A DNA stretch of 22,810 bases from a virus. The notes below the pieces were generated by a model, which was not told the origin of the DNA, did not search any database, and was given only the letters and a program-made list of their open reading frames with translations. Below are positions 22,297-22,810 of the stretch, piece by piece. Position 1 is the first letter of the stretch. Each line of letters begins with the position of its first letter. The position numbers and the translations under genes were made by a program. Location: the IMG/VR virus record IMGVR_UViG_3300037093_000044, positions 1 through 22,810 of that record. The stretch is one strand, 5' to 3'.

Positions 22297-22810
22297 ATGT
22301 TCAACTCAACTCTCAACACCAAGACTGACGCCGCGTTTCAAGTCTCGGTCTATAACGCCGCGCGCACCGAAGCTCGCACGTCGGTCGCGACCGTCGCGCT
22401 AATCCGTCAATTGGATTGGAGCGACAAGGAATTGTGCGAGCGCACGTCGCGGTCATTCCGCGTCGGTCACTATTGCGGCGCGGCGAATGTCAGGCGCGAG
22501 GATGCAATCGCTGTCCTGGATAAGGCGGAAAAGGCTCGCACGGCGGAGGAACAAGCGCTTGTTCGTCGCGGGATTAGCGCGTGGTCACATGCGGCGCAAC
22601 TCGCCGGCAAGCCGAACGCCAAGACGGGCGCGCCGCGCGCCGAGCGCAAGCCCGCTACGCCTGCCACGCCTACCGTCGCGCCCAAGGACTCGTTCCCGAT
22701 GGAAGCGGCGTCCATCCCGACGGCGCGCACGTTTGACGATGTGCGCACATTCGCGCTGCTTCTGTCCGGTATCGCCGGCAAATACCAGAAGAAAAATGAG
22801 AAACTCATGG
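22297..22810 (+). CDS. Rightward probable early protein, partial at right edge
   Basis: The frame opens at ATG 22297 and is uninterrupted for 171 codons to the window end, so the C-terminus is missing. It starts MFNSTLNTKTDAAFQVSVYN. Residues about 15-100 look helical and charged (LIRQLDWSDKELCERTSRSF, then REDAIAVLDKAEKARTAEEQ). A Lys/Ala/Pro/Thr-rich linker lies at about 105-135 (ERKPATPATPTVAPK), and a second helical part follows (RTFDDVRTFALLLSGIAGKY). AAAGG lies 9 nt upstream, behind a strong promoter and palindrome. It is the only plus-strand gene seen. No family recognised. An early regulator or host-takeover protein is inferred from its promoter only. Confidence 0.8.
   Translation, partial: MFNSTLNTKTDAAFQVSVYNAARTEARTSVATVALIRQLDWSDKELCERTSRSFRVGHYCGAANVRREDAIAVLDKAEKARTAEEQALVRRGISAWSHAAQLAGKPNAKTGAPRAERKPATPATPTVAPKDSFPMEAASIPTARTFDDVRTFALLLSGIAGKYQKKNEKLM

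Noticed and set aside
22470-22808. 112-codon minus-strand frame opposite the rightward gene
   Set aside because: It is antisense to a gene with a strong promoter and SD, and has no start signal of its own.
1-22810. tRNA genes, CRISPR arrays, insertion sequences, integrase or attachment sites
   Set aside because: None was seen by eye on either strand. The only strong repeats are the collagen-type repeats, so there is no sign of lysogeny or mobile elements in this window.

Overview
The window is a piece of a tailed double-stranded DNA bacteriophage genome, most likely a podovirus-type phage with an N4-gp56-family major capsid protein. The host is probably Gram-negative: the lysis genes include an exported SAR-type lysozyme and an overlapping inner-membrane/outer-membrane spanin pair. 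The DNA is GC-rich, real genes strongly prefer G or C at the third codon position, and most starts have a clear GGAG/AGGAG Shine-Dalgarno (SD) site. An alphaproteobacterial host is possible (the holin-like protein resembles ones seen in such phages), but this is only an inference.

Layout. Nearly everything from 1 to 21924 is one leftward (minus-strand) late block, read from right to left. Positions 21924-18698 hold lysis and envelope genes: two membrane microproteins, a small secreted protein, an exported SGNH-type hydrolase, a one-TM Ala/Pro-rich protein, a two-TM holin-like protein, a SAR endolysin, an i-spanin and an overlapping o-spanin. Positions 18693-16188 hold DNA packaging: a probable small terminase, three or four tiny genes and the large terminase. 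Positions 16181-8599 hold the head and connector: portal, an 81-aa gene overprinted on the portal 3' end, scaffold, major capsid protein, a possible decoration protein, small structural genes, a head-tail adaptor and a Pro/Ala/Gly-rich virion protein. Positions 8583-1 hold a 2175-aa virion protein with a zinc-protease-like motif and a second small gene nested in another frame, then a collagen-like fibre protein, a small conserved beta-rich protein and the start of an NHL-repeat-like protein cut by the left edge. Spacing is tight, with many ATGA, GTGA or TGATG stop/start overlaps, so translation is probably coupled.

At the right end (about 21925-22296) is an AT-richer control region. It holds a leftward terminator-like hairpin, a perfect 17-bp palindrome abutting the -35 box of a near-consensus sigma70 promoter (TTGACG, 17 bp, TATACT), a 5' stem-loop and an SD site. 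This promoter drives a rightward gene of unknown function at 22297 that runs off the window, probably the first gene of an early region. No leftward late promoter matching host consensus could be found.

The most notable signals are two genes overprinted in the +1 frame of larger structural genes (6606-6809 inside the giant protein and 13841-14086 over the portal tail), the operator-like palindrome at the divergent boundary, UCCG-tetraloop hairpins after the capsid and following genes, and an exported SGNH hydrolase in the lysis cluster. Several genes under 60 codons (52, 51, 44, 56, 31 and 23 aa) are supported by SD sites, stop/start coupling and codon use.
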